Shown piece after piece: positions 1-9,200 of a DNA stretch of 34,476 nucleotides; position 1 is the first letter of the stretch; each line of letters starts with the position of its first letter. The position numbers and the translations under genes are program-made. The DNA lies in assembly GCA_015487815.1 (NCBI GenBank), contig WFPA01000279.1, forward strand, positions 1 through 34,476. Direction: 5' to 3'. Below the pieces are notes generated by a model, which was not told where the DNA came from, did no database searches, and saw nothing but the letters and a program-made list of their open reading frames with translations. The stretch comes from Albidovulum sp. (GTDB lineage Bacteria; Pseudomonadota; Alphaproteobacteria; Rhodobacterales; Rhodobacteraceae).

Positions 1-2428
1 CCGGCCAGCCGGCGGGCCAGTCAGCGGGCCGCCAGCCCTCAATCAGCCTTGCGGCGAAGAGCTCGAGCCGCTCGACGGTGTCGCCCGTGCTGCGCCAGCG
101 ATCGGGGGTGAGATCGGCCAGAAGGGCGGGGCGCGGCCCTTCCCAGCGCGCGGCCATGTCGCAATCGAGCGGATCGAGATCGAGGCCGAGATCGGCGGCC
201 AGCGCCTGCACGAGCGAGGCGTTTCCCCCCTTGCCGTCGCCGCGGGGAATCCGCACCAGCGCCTGCACCAGATCGCGCGCCTGCCGCCCTTCGGGCGAGA
301 CGCCGAAGATATGCAGCCCATCACGGATCTGCGCTTCCTTGAGATCGCACAGCCAAGCGTCGAGCCGGGCGAGATCGGCCTCGACATCCTCGCCCGAAAG
401 CCCGGCATCGGCAGCAATGCCGGTGGCCTCGCACAGGGTGACGATCTCGCCCTTCAGCCGCTCCACCCGCCGCGGATCGACGCCGGCGGCCTCGTAATAC
501 TCATCGACCAGCGCTTCGAGATCGCGCAGCGGGCCGTAGCTCTCGGCCCGGGTCAGGGGCGGGGTGAGGTGGTCGATGATCACCGCCTGCGCCCGCCGCT
601 TGGCCTGGGTGCCCTCGCCCGGATCGTTGACGATGAAGGGGTAGATGTGGGGGATGGGCCCGAGCGCCGCCTCGGGCCAGCAGCTCGCTTCGAGCGCCAC
701 CGCCTTGCCGGGCAGCCATTCGAGATTGCCGTGCTTGCCCATGTGAACGATGGCATCGGCTCCGAACTGGTGCCGCAACCAGAAATGGAAGGCGAGGTAG
801 TTGTGGGGCGGCACCAGATCGGGGGAATGGTAGGTATCCTTCGGATCGATGTTGTAACCCCGTGCCGGCTGGATGCCGACGACGACATTGCCGAACTGGT
901 GGATCGAGAGGCGGAAACGGCCGCAATCGGTCTCGCCCGGCACGAAGAACGGGTCGGCCTCGGGCGGTCCCCAGCGTTCCTCGATGGCGCGGCGGAGCGG
1001 GTCGGGCAGCGCGCCGTAGTCGATCATGTAGTCGGCGAGTGAGAGATCGACGCCGCCTTCGCGGGCGAAGCGGTCGACCAGCCAGTTGGTCGGCCCGGCC
1101 ATGAGCCGCGCCATCAGCGCGTCGGCATCGGCCGGGATGCCCTGCAGCCCGTAACCTGCGCCCGCAAGGGCCTGCATCACCTTGACGGTGGCAGCTGGCG
1201 TGTCGAGACCGACCCCGTTGGCGAGTCGTCCGTCGCGATTGGGATAGTTGGCCAGGACGATGGCGACCCGTCGCCCGGCCGGCGGCTTTTGCCGCAGCCG
1301 CACCCAGCGGGCGGCGAGATCGGCGACGAAGGCGATGCGGTCCGCGCGCGGTTTCCAGGTGGCGATGGCGCATTCCACCGCCGGGTCGAAGCGCGCCTCG
1401 CTCTTGAAGGCGATCGCCCGCGTGAGCACTCGCCCGTCGATCTCGGGCAGGGCGACATTCATCGCGATGTCGCGGCCGGTGAGCGAGGCGGGGTTGTCGT
1501 CGTGGAAACTCTCGGGTGTCGAGGCGAGGACCGCCTGGAGGATCGGCGCCCCGTTGGCAGCGGTATCGGCCAGCGGGTTGACGGCGCCCGATTCTCCCTC
1601 ATGGGGCGTGCCGGTGGCGAAGCTGGTGAGGTTGAGGATCACCGCGGGCGGCGCCTCGGCAAAGACGTCGGCAAGAAAGGCGGCGGAAACAGGGTCCTTC
1701 AGCGATGTGACGAAGATCGGCAACGGTGCGAGTCCCCGCCGGTGCAGCGCGGTGACGAGATCGGTCACCGGGCCGAGACCGCCGCCCTGCAGCAGCGCGC
1801 GGTAGAAGACGACCGGCACGATCGCCCCGCCCTCGGGCCAATGTCCCCGGAGCGTTTCGAGATCGACCTGCCCCGCCCCTTCGCCGGGCCACCAGAGCCC
1901 GGCCCGCACAAGCGGCCGCGGCGCCGGCGGCCGTTCGGCATCGTCGAGCATGGCCCTGGCGTGGCGCAGGAAGGTGACCGCGTTGTCCACCCCGCCTTCG
2001 GCAAGCGCCCGGTGCAGCGCGAGGTAGTCCTCGGCGGGAATCGTGGAGAGGGCGGCAAGCTCGGCGTCGGGGTTCTCGTCTCCGGGCAGGAATGCCACCT
2101 TCACCCCGGCCTCGCGCAGCCGGGCCGAGTATTGCTCGACGCCATAGCGCCAATAGCCCATCCCGCCAAGCACGCGCACCACCACCAGCCGGGCATGGGT
2201 GGCGCACTGGTCGAGATGCAGATCGACCGAATATGGATGAGCAAGATGGGCGATATTGATGAGCCGGAGGCTCGGTGCCGCCTCTCCGAGGAGCGCCCGG
2301 GCTTCAGCGAGGGTGGCGATCTCGCTGTCGGCGGCGCTGATGACGACGAGATCGGCCGGGCTCTGCCCCGGATCGACGGGCTCGGTGCCGTCGGCGATCG
2401 TGCCCGGTGTCGCGGCGAGAAGATGCAT
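1..2428 (-). CDS. cobN: Cobaltochelatase large subunit CobN (3' end outside window)
   Basis: CobN is the large subunit of the ATP-dependent aerobic cobaltochelatase that inserts cobalt into hydrogenobyrinate a,c-diamide with CobS and CobT. The minus-strand frame is open from the ATG at 2428 to the left edge, giving 809 codons of a protein usually around 1,100-1,250 residues, so the C-terminus is missing. Diagnostic is the family motif VHMGKHGNLEWLPGK near residue 560, followed by a conserved stretch containing IYPFIVNDPGEGTQAKRR. The N-terminus begins MHLLAATPGTIADG. The start overlaps the stop of the upstream GNAT gene as TGATG, and an AAGG sits about 8 nt upstream, so translation is probably coupled. 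It is the last visible gene of the riboswitch-controlled operon. The related magnesium chelatase subunit BchH is the main alternative; cobalt context and motif favour CobN. Confidence 0.95.
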   Translation of the reverse strand, partial: MHLLAATPGTIADGTEPVDPGQSPADLVVISAADSEIATLAEARALLGEAAPSLRLINIAHLAHPYSVDLHLDQCATHARLVVVRVLGGMGYWRYGVEQYSARLREAGVKVAFLPGDENPDAELAALSTIPAEDYLALHRALAEGGVDNAVTFLRHARAMLDDAERPPAPRPLVRAGLWWPGEGAGQVDLETLRGHWPEGGAIVPVVFYRALLQGGGLGPVTDLVTALHRRGLAPLPIFVTSLKDPVSAAFLADVFAEAPPAVILNLTSFATGTPHEGESGAVNPLADTAANGAPILQAVLASTPESFHDDNPASLTGRDIAMNVALPEIDGRVLTRAIAFKSEARFDPAVECAIATWKPRADRIAFVADLAARWVRLRQKPPAGRRVAIVLANYPNRDGRLANGVGLDTPAATVKVMQALAGAGYGLQGIPADADALMARLMAGPTNWLVDRFAREGGVDLSLADYMIDYGALPDPLRRAIEERWGPPEADPFFVPGETDCGRFRLSIHQFGNVVVGIQPARGYNIDPKDTYHSPDLVPPHNYLAFHFWLRHQFGADAIVHMGKHGNLEWLPGKAVALEASCWPEAALGPIPHIYPFIVNDPGEGTQAKRRAQAVIIDHLTPPLTRAESYGPLRDLEALVDEYYEAAGVDPRRVERLKGEIVTLCEATGIAADAGLSGEDVEADLARLDAWLCDLKEAQIRDGLHIFGVSPEGRQARDLVQALVRIPRGDGKGGNASLVQALAADLGLDLDPLDCDMAARWEGPRPALLADLTPDRWRSTGDTVERLELFAARLIEGWRPADWPAGWP

Positions 2429-2892
2429 CAGAGCGCCTTTTCCATGAACAGGCTGGCCGGGTGCGCCGCATAATCGCCGAAGGGCCCGCGCTCACGGTAG
2501 CCCCGTCGGCGGTAGAGGGAGACGGCAGCGGTGAGCTTCGGCCCGGTTTCGAGCCGCATCAGGCCAAGCCCGGCCTCGCGGGCGCGGGCCTCGGCCGCGT
2601 CCATCAGCGCGTCGGCCACGCCCCGGCCGCGAGCTTCGGGACGCACGTAGAGCCGCTTGATCTCGCCGTAGCCCCCCATGTCGACCAGGGCGACGCAGCC
2701 CAGCGGCACACCTTCGGCCTCGCGGGCGACGAGGAAGGCGATACCGGGCCGGGCCAGCTCCTCCGGGGTGAAGGTGAAGCACTCGTCGGGGCCGTAGTGC
2801 TCGCGCAGCGCCGCTTCGGACCCCTCGAGCAGGGCGCGCCCGTCGGCTGACAGCGGATCCTCGATGGTGATGCGGAGCGTGGCGCCGGCCAT
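2428..2892 (-). CDS. GNAT family N-acetyltransferase
   Basis: A 154-residue single-domain GNAT acetyltransferase, expected to transfer acetyl from acetyl-CoA to an amine; the substrate cannot be told from sequence. The acetyl-CoA binding motif is visible as YVRPEARGRGVADALMDAA (R-G-x-G-V/A type), followed by the typical helix and a C-terminal LYRRRGYRERGPFGDY, where GNAT motif B and the Tyr lie. I chose the ATG at 2892 because it follows the cobW stop by one base (TGAGATG) and an AAGGGCGG lies just upstream; a longer in-frame start at 2943 would overlap cobW. Its stop overlaps the cobN start. It is therefore wedged between two cobalamin genes with no room for its own promoter and should be co-transcribed under the B12 riboswitch. 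A role in cobalamin metabolism is only inference. Confidence 0.9.
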   Translation of the reverse strand: MAGATLRITIEDPLSADGRALLEGSEAALREHYGPDECFTFTPEELARPGIAFLVAREAEGVPLGCVALVDMGGYGEIKRLYVRPEARGRGVADALMDAAEARAREAGLGLMRLETGPKLTAAVSLYRRRGYRERGPFGDYAAHPASLFMEKAL

Positions 2893-2893
2893 C

Positions 2894-3961
<1,068 letters not shown>

Positions 3962-3977
3962 GGGTCCTCTCCTTGAA

Positions 3978-4004
3978 GCGGCCCCGACGGCGGGTCGGGG
4001 CCGC
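3978..4004 (-). other. Perfect 11-bp hairpin upstream of cobW
   Basis: Arms GCGGCCCCGAC and GTCGGGGCCGC (3978-3988 and 3994-4004) pair perfectly around a 5-nt loop. The hairpin ends a few bases before the cobW ribosome binding site. No T-run follows on the minus strand, so it is not a classical intrinsic terminator. It may act in mRNA processing, stability or partial attenuation between transporter genes and cobW (inference). Confidence 0.7.
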
Positions 4005-4055
4005 ATGCCTCTTCTCACAAGCCCGGGGCGCCGGGTCTGTCAAGCGGTCGTGCGC

Positions 4056-4733
4056 TCAGGACGAGGCGGGGGCGAAGAGCCGCCGCGTCACGAGACCGCT
4101 CCTGCCGAGCCCCCGGATGGCCTTCGCGCCGGCCAGGAGCGCCAGATCGACCAGCGGCTCGATCAGCACCACGAGCATGTAGGCGCCGGCAAAGGTGGCG
4201 AGTTCGGGCAGGGCTCCCAGCCCCCGGCCATAGAGCACCCAGAACGCCACCCAGCTGACGATGCCGGCCTGGAATGCCACCGACAGGGCGAAGGTGTGAC
4301 GGTAGCCGAGATCGACATAGGGCGTATCGGCCGGAATGATCCGCCGCGCGAGCGCCGCGATGCCGAAGAGCGGCACGAGGAGCGTTGTGACGTTCATCCC
4401 GAATTGCGGCAGGTCGAAAGGTGCGAAGAACAGGCCCTGGATCAGGAGACCGAGGGCAAGGCCGATCGCCGCCGGCGCGGCGCCAAGGATCAGGAACAGG
4501 CTCGAGCCGAGGATCAGGTGCACCTCCGAGACGCCCACCGGGTGGTGTGGGAAGATCTCGAAGAAGGTGAAGACGGCGGCGGTGGCGATGGCGCTGCGGG
4601 CGAGCACCGAGCCGATCCCGCGGGCGCGCATCTCCCGCAGGGCAAGCTTGCCGGCGTAAAGCATCGCGCCGGCGGCGGTGGCGTAGGAGAGGGCGATCTT
4701 GGCGCCGGTCACGACGCCGGGTTCGATATGCAT
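4056..4733 (-). CDS. CbiM-like cobalt transporter permease
   Basis: A 225-residue polytopic inner-membrane protein resembling CbiM, the substrate-binding membrane component of energy-coupling-factor cobalt transporters. In CbiM the N-terminus MHIxxG carries metal-binding residues; here the protein starts MHIEPGVVTGAKIALSYA, matching that pattern. Further conserved features are HHPVGVSEVHLILGSSLFL (His-rich loop then helix) and about six hydrophobic segments. The start at 4733 has an AAGGAGAG site. No CbiN, CbiQ or CbiO partner is present in the operon, so this may be a solitary CbiM-like permease working without, or with distant, ATPase subunits. It follows cbtA by 61 nt, and that gap holds a small hairpin. 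The family call is good; transport mode is uncertain. Confidence 0.88.
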   Translation of the reverse strand: MHIEPGVVTGAKIALSYATAAGAMLYAGKLALREMRARGIGSVLARSAIATAAVFTFFEIFPHHPVGVSEVHLILGSSLFLILGAAPAAIGLALGLLIQGLFFAPFDLPQFGMNVTTLLVPLFGIAALARRIIPADTPYVDLGYRHTFALSVAFQAGIVSWVAFWVLYGRGLGALPELATFAGAYMLVVLIEPLVDLALLAGAKAIRGLGRSGLVTRRLFAPASS

Positions 4734-4773
4734 GGTTGCTCTCCTTTCGTGGTTGGCAAGGTCGATGTGTTCG

Positions 4774-4790
4774 CGTCTGCCGAACAGACG
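4774..4790 (-). other. Intercistronic hairpin between cbtA and the cbiM-like gene
   Basis: Arms CGTCTG (4774-4779) and CAGACG (4785-4790) pair around a 5-nt loop that reads TTCGG on the transcribed strand, a stable UUCG-like loop. It lies a few bases downstream of the cbtA stop and has no T-run. Confidence 0.55.
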
Positions 4791-4794
4791 GCGA

Positions 4795-5526
4795 TCAGGT
4801 GTTGTGGTGTTCCCGCCCCCAGTAGAGCCCGGCGAGCGCGCCCATGACGAGCCAGGCGGCCCCGTTCACTGCCAGAGCCCGGCCGACGAACAGCCCCTGC
4901 AGCTCGGGCGGCACCACACCGCCGAATTCCTCGGGGTGCGGTGCGCCGGCGAGATGGGGCAGGAGCACGAGCCCGAGGCCGAGCGCCACCGGCCACCAGC
5001 CCCTTCCGAAGGCGATGAAGGCGATGCCGGCGGCGGTGAGGATGACCGTCGCGGTCCACCAGATCTGCCGGGCCGCGAGCGGGGCGGCCGAGCTGCCGGG
5101 CAGCTCGGGCGGCAGGCCGGCGGCCGGGGCGAGGTGGACGGCGAGAAAGCCGCACATGCCCCAGACGATGCCGCGCCGCCAGTCGAGCGGACCGGCCAGT
5201 CCCGCCCCCTGCGCCAGCGAGATGGCGATCGAGAGCAGAATGGCGAAGGCCGTCCAGGTAACGAGATCGGCCGAAAAGGTCAGCACATGGCGCCGGAGAG
5301 CGCCTTCTTCCTCCTGATGGGCCTTTTCGTGGGCCGCGACCGCGGCCCTTTTCTCCTCGGCATTCGTCGCTTCGGCCTGAGCGGGGGCGAAATGGGTGAG
5401 CACGCCGGTCTCGTAGAGCTCGGCTTCGAGGATCAGCGGCACGGTCAGCCACAATTGCAGCACGGCGGCGAGCACACCCGCCCCGAGACCGGCGAGCAGC
5501 CCGCCGGCAAGCAGTCTCTTCAGCAT
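4795..5526 (-). CDS. cbtA: Cobalt transporter subunit CbtA
   Basis: CbtA is a predicted multi-spanning inner-membrane protein that pairs with the small CbtB protein; the pair was assigned to cobalt uptake because it recurs under cobalamin riboswitches. The 243-residue protein starts MLKRLLAGGLLAGLGAGVLA with a first membrane helix, followed by a Glu-rich segment (ILEAELYETGVLTHF) and several further hydrophobic helices, with repeated His residues in VHLAPAAGLPPELPG. I chose the ATG at 5526 because it begins the membrane helix; the in-frame start at 5559 adds 11 residues. It lies 103 nt after cbtB, and that gap holds two small stem-loops (5558-5570 and 5574-5587). Confidence 0.9.
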   Translation of the reverse strand: MLKRLLAGGLLAGLGAGVLAAVLQLWLTVPLILEAELYETGVLTHFAPAQAEATNAEEKRAAVAAHEKAHQEEEGALRRHVLTFSADLVTWTAFAILLSIAISLAQGAGLAGPLDWRRGIVWGMCGFLAVHLAPAAGLPPELPGSSAAPLAARQIWWTATVILTAAGIAFIAFGRGWWPVALGLGLVLLPHLAGAPHPEEFGGVVPPELQGLFVGRALAVNGAAWLVMGALAGLYWGREHHNT

Positions 5527-5629
5527 GTCGAAGTCCTCCGTGAGGCCGGCCCGGCGCACGGATCATCCGTCCCGCCCCTTGCGGGGCAGGAAGCGGGCCG
5601 GGGGGAGCCCGGTTGCAGGGCTGGATGGA

Positions 5630-5809
5630 TCAGTGGCAGGCGAAGCCGATCGAATGCCGGGCGTCATGCGCGCTGTCGTGGAAGACGGCGGTCTCGGCGA
5701 AGCCGGCGAAGAAGATCAGCACCAGCGCGATCGCGCCGGCACCCAGAATGGCCGGCAGCTGACTGGCGAGAGGAAGCGCCTTTGCGGCGACGGATCTGGT
5801 CGTGGTCAT
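5630..5809 (-). CDS. cbtB: Cobalt transporter subunit CbtB
   Basis: A 59-residue single-membrane-helix protein that ordinary length cut-offs miss. It reads MTTTRSVAAKALPLASQLPA, one hydrophobic helix (GAGAIALVLIFFAGFAE), and a conserved metal-ligand tail FHDSAHDARHSIGFACH rich in His plus a Cys, the hallmark of CbtB. It is the first gene of the operon, and the riboswitch ends about 45 nt upstream of its ATG. An AAAGGAGA site sits just ahead of the ATG at 5809, and a 6-bp hairpin (5823-5839: CCCGTC and GACGGG) lies immediately upstream of that site, where it could take part in the riboswitch expression platform. Confidence 0.93.
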   Translation of the reverse strand: MTTTRSVAAKALPLASQLPAILGAGAIALVLIFFAGFAETAVFHDSAHDARHSIGFACH

Positions 5810-5854
5810 GTGTCTCTCCTTTCCCGTCCACCCGACGGGGCTTGATGGAACCGA

Positions 5855-6046
5855 TGCACGGCCGGTCTCCTGGCTCGCGGGTCATCACGCGGCTCCGCCT
5901 TCCCGGCCTTTGCCAGTGGCATGATGGAGCGCACTCGCCGCATACAGTCGCGGGGGCGGCTGCGGCTTCGGGCCCCGGCATGGGTCGCCCTGTACCGCAT
6001 TCCCGTTTCACCCCGGATGCTTTGCATCCCTTTGGGGAACCGTGCA
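5855..6046 (-). promoter_or_regulatory. Cobalamin (adenosylcobalamin) riboswitch
   Basis: The minus strand carries the B12-box, AGCCAGGAGACCGGCC, at about 5861-5875, preceded by GCCACTGG, GGGAAGGC and CGACTGTATGCGGCGAG elements in the order typical of cobalamin riboswitches. A 7-bp P1 stem closes the element: TGCACGG (6046-6040) with CCGTGCA (5861-5855). Extra hairpins such as GGATGC-AAA-GCATCC decorate the 5' half. No T-run terminator follows, so control is probably at translation of cbtB through the hairpin at 5823-5839 next to its ribosome binding site (inference). Binding of adenosylcobalamin should lower expression of the cbtBA-cobN operon. Confidence 0.96.
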
Positions 6047-6052
6047 GGCTCC

Positions 6053-6080
6053 ATTATTCGCCCTTCGCGGCCCCCGTCAA
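6053..6080 (-). promoter_or_regulatory. Sigma70-type promoter of the cobalamin operon
   Basis: On the minus strand a TTGACG -35 (6080-6075) and an AATAAT -10 (6058-6053) are separated by 16 bp; each matches the consensus at five of six positions. The predicted start falls at about 6046, exactly where the riboswitch P1 stem begins. This agreement supports both calls. Confidence 0.75.
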
Positions 6081-6166
6081 CGCTTTTCTGCCGCTTCTCT
6101 GTCGCGCTGGATGGTCTTCGCTGACTGCAAGGGTGGCAATATCTGGTGGGCCGCTGCCATTCGATC

Positions 6167-6214
6167 GCCAGATCTGGCTATCGCGTTGACAGGGGCGCCC
6201 CCCTCGCGCATCCT
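6167..6214 (+). promoter_or_regulatory. Candidate smc promoter with upstream palindrome
   Basis: A perfect TTGACA -35 (6186-6191) is followed after 17 bp by CATCCT (6209-6214, weak -10), about 50 nt upstream of the smc GTG. A perfect 12-bp palindrome GCCAGATCTGGC (6167-6178) lies 7 bp ahead of the -35 and could be a protein-binding site. The rest of the 5810-6268 gap is accounted for by the B12 promoter and riboswitch; I see no gene in it. Confidence 0.45.
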
Positions 6215-6268
6215 TGATCGTTGAATCGCAGCCCCGGCATCGCCCGGCCGAGAGAAGCAGAGGATCCC

Positions 6269-9200
6269 GTGCAGTTCACCCGCCTTCGTCTCAACGGGTT
6301 CAAGAGTTTTGTCGATCCGACCGAGCTTCTCATCCGCGAGGGGCTGACCGGCATCGTCGGGCCCAATGGCTGCGGCAAGTCGAACCTTCTCGAGGCGCTG
6401 CGCTGGGTGATGGGGGAGAACCGGCCCAAGGCGATGCGCGGCGCCGGGATGGAGGACGTGATCTTCGCCGGTTCCGCCACGCGGCCGCCGCGCAACTTTG
6501 CCGAGGTCGCCCTCACCATCGACAATTCCGACCGCACCGCCCCGGCCGCCTTCAACGACAGCGACACGCTCGAGGTCGTCCGCCGCATCACTCGCGACGC
6601 GGGGTCGGCCTACAAGGTCAACGGCAAGGATGTGCGGGCGCGCGATGTGCAGATGCTGTTCGCGGATGCCTCGACCGGGGCTCATTCGCCGGCCCTCGTG
6701 CGTCAGGGGCAGATCGCCGAACTCATCAACGCCAAGCCGGCGGCGCGGCGGCGGATCCTCGAGGAGGCGGCAGGCATCGCCGGACTCTACCAGCGGCGCC
6801 ACGAGGCGGAACTGAGGCTGAACGCGACCGAGGGCAATCTCGAGCGCATCGAGGACGTGCTCGAACAGCTCAAGGGGCAGCTGGCTGCTCTCGCGCGGCA
6901 GGCGCGACAGGCGGCGCGCTACCGCGAGATCGGAGCGAAGCTGCGCAAGGCAGAGGCGCTTCTTCTCTACCGTCGCTGGCAGGCGGCGGGAGAGGCGGCG
7001 GCGGCGGCCGATGCCGAGCTTCGGGCGCGGACCGGGGAGGTCGCGCGGCTTTCGGCGGAGGCTTCCGAGGCGATGCGGATGCATGGGGATGCCGAGGCCG
7101 CCTTGCCGCCCCTGCGCGAGGAAAGGGCGATCGCCGCCGCGCTTGTGCAGCGGCTCGCCCTCGAACGCGACCGGCTCCGGGCCGAGGCCGAGCGCGTCCG
7201 CGACGAGATCGACCGCACCCGTCGCACCATCGCCCAGCTTGGCGAGGACATGGCCCGCGAGGAGGCGCTGGCGAAGGATGCGGCCGGCACCATCTCCCGC
7301 CTCGAATGGGAGGCCCGCGAGATCGAGAAGGCCGCCGAAGGGGCTGACGAGCGGATCGCCGCCGCCTCGGCCGCGGCGCGCGAGGCGGCCGAACGGCTCA
7401 AGGAGGGGGAAGCGGCGCTCGATGCGCTCTCGGAAGACCTTGCCCGGCTCACGGCGCGCCATCAGTCGGCGGAGCGGCTGGTGAACGATGCGGCCCGGAT
7501 GGCGGAACGCAACGCCCGCGAGGCGGAGAAGGCGCAGGCCGAGGCGGAGAAGGCCCGGGCCCGCGAGACGGCGGCCGAAGCGGCGATGGCAGAGGCGGCC
7601 CGGCAGCTTGCCGATGCCGAAGCCGCCACCCGCGCTGCGGAGGACACCCATCTCGAGATCGAGGCCCGCCGCGCGGCCCTTCAGGAGCGGGAGGCCGAGG
7701 CCCGGGCGCATCTGTCGCAGATGGAGGGCGAGGAAGGGGCGCTTCAGGCCGAATTCGATGCCCTGCGCCGGCTCGTTGAGCGCGAGGCATCCGAGACCGA
7801 CGCCTTGCTCGACCGGCTCAGGGTCGCGCCCGGCTGGGAGGCGGCGGTAGGCGCAGCGCTCGGCGACGACCTGCAGGCGCCCGAGCTCGAGGGCGAAGCG
7901 GCCGAGGCCGAGGAAAGCGGCTGGGTCGCGCTGGAGGATGATCTTGCTCCGCCCTCCTGGCCCGCGGGGGTGACACCCCTGGCCGCGCATGTCGATGCGC
8001 CGCCGGTGCTGGCACGGCGCCTTGCCCGCATCGGTGTGGTCGAGAGGGTGGAGGACGGGGCGCGTCTGCAACCCCTGCTCGGGCCGGGCGAGCGGCTCGT
8101 CAGCCGCGAGGGCGATCTGTGGCGCTGGGACGGCTACCGCATCGCCGCCGGTGACGCCGCCGGTTCGGCCGCGCTGCGCCTGCGCCAGCTGAACCGGCTG
8201 GAAGCGTTGCGCCATGAGCTCGAGGAAGCCCGGGCCCGGGCCGAGGGGGCACGGCAGGCTCACGCGCTGTTGCGCCGTCAGCTGGCGGAGGTGGCCGGGG
8301 AGGAGAAGGCGGCCCGGGAGGCCCGCCGCACGGCAGACCGGGCGCTGGCCGAGGCTTCGCGGGCGCTGTCGAAGGCCGAGGCGGAACGCAACATCGCCGC
8401 CGGGCAGCGCGAGCAGCTCGAACTCGCGGCCCGGCGCCATGCCGAAGAAGCGGCGGCGGCGCGGGTCCGGCTCGAGGAGGCTCAGGCGGCTCTGGCGGCG
8501 CTCGAGGATCCGGCGGCGCTGCGGATGGCGCTCGAGGAAAAGCGCACCGCGGTCGAGGACATGCGCCGGGAGATGCTTCAGCGTCGCTCCGAGGAAAGCG
8601 CGCTCATGCGCGAGGTCGAAGCGCGGACGCGACGGCGGCAGGAAATCACCCGCGAGCTTTCCGGCTGGCGCCACCGGCAGGAGACGGCCGGCGAGCGGAT
8701 CGCCGCTCTGGAGACCCGGCTCGGCGAAGCCCGGGAGACGCTCGATGCCCTGGAGGCACGTCCCGAGGCCATCGCGGCCGACATCGCGCGGCTCGATGCC
8801 GAGCTCGAGACGGCGGAGGCGCGCAAGGCCGCCGCCGGTGTGGCTCTCGGCAAGGGCGAGGCCGCGCTTCAGGAAGCGGCGCATCGGCTGCGCCAGGCCG
8901 AGGCGGCGCTCGGGGCGGCGCGCGAGGCGCGGGCCGGGGCCGAAGCGCGGGCCGAGGGTGCCCGCGAGGCCCTGCGCGAGGCCGCCGCCATGCTGGAGGA
9001 GGAGACCGGCCATCGCCCCGAATCGCTTCTCGAGGCTCTCGAGGTGACGCCCGAGGAAGTGCCGCCCCTCGAAAGGCTCGAGGTCGAGATCGCCACCTTG
9101 CGCCGTCAGCGCGACGCCATGGGGGCGGTCAACCTCAGGGCCGAGGAGGATGCGGCCGGGATCCGCGAGGAATTCGAGACCCTCGAGCGGGAGAAGACCG

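Noticed and set aside
1289-2473. Plus-strand open frame of 394 codons and smaller ones over the left end
   Set aside because: The minus-strand frame encodes CobN continuously with the diagnostic motif; the plus frame is compositionally a shadow.
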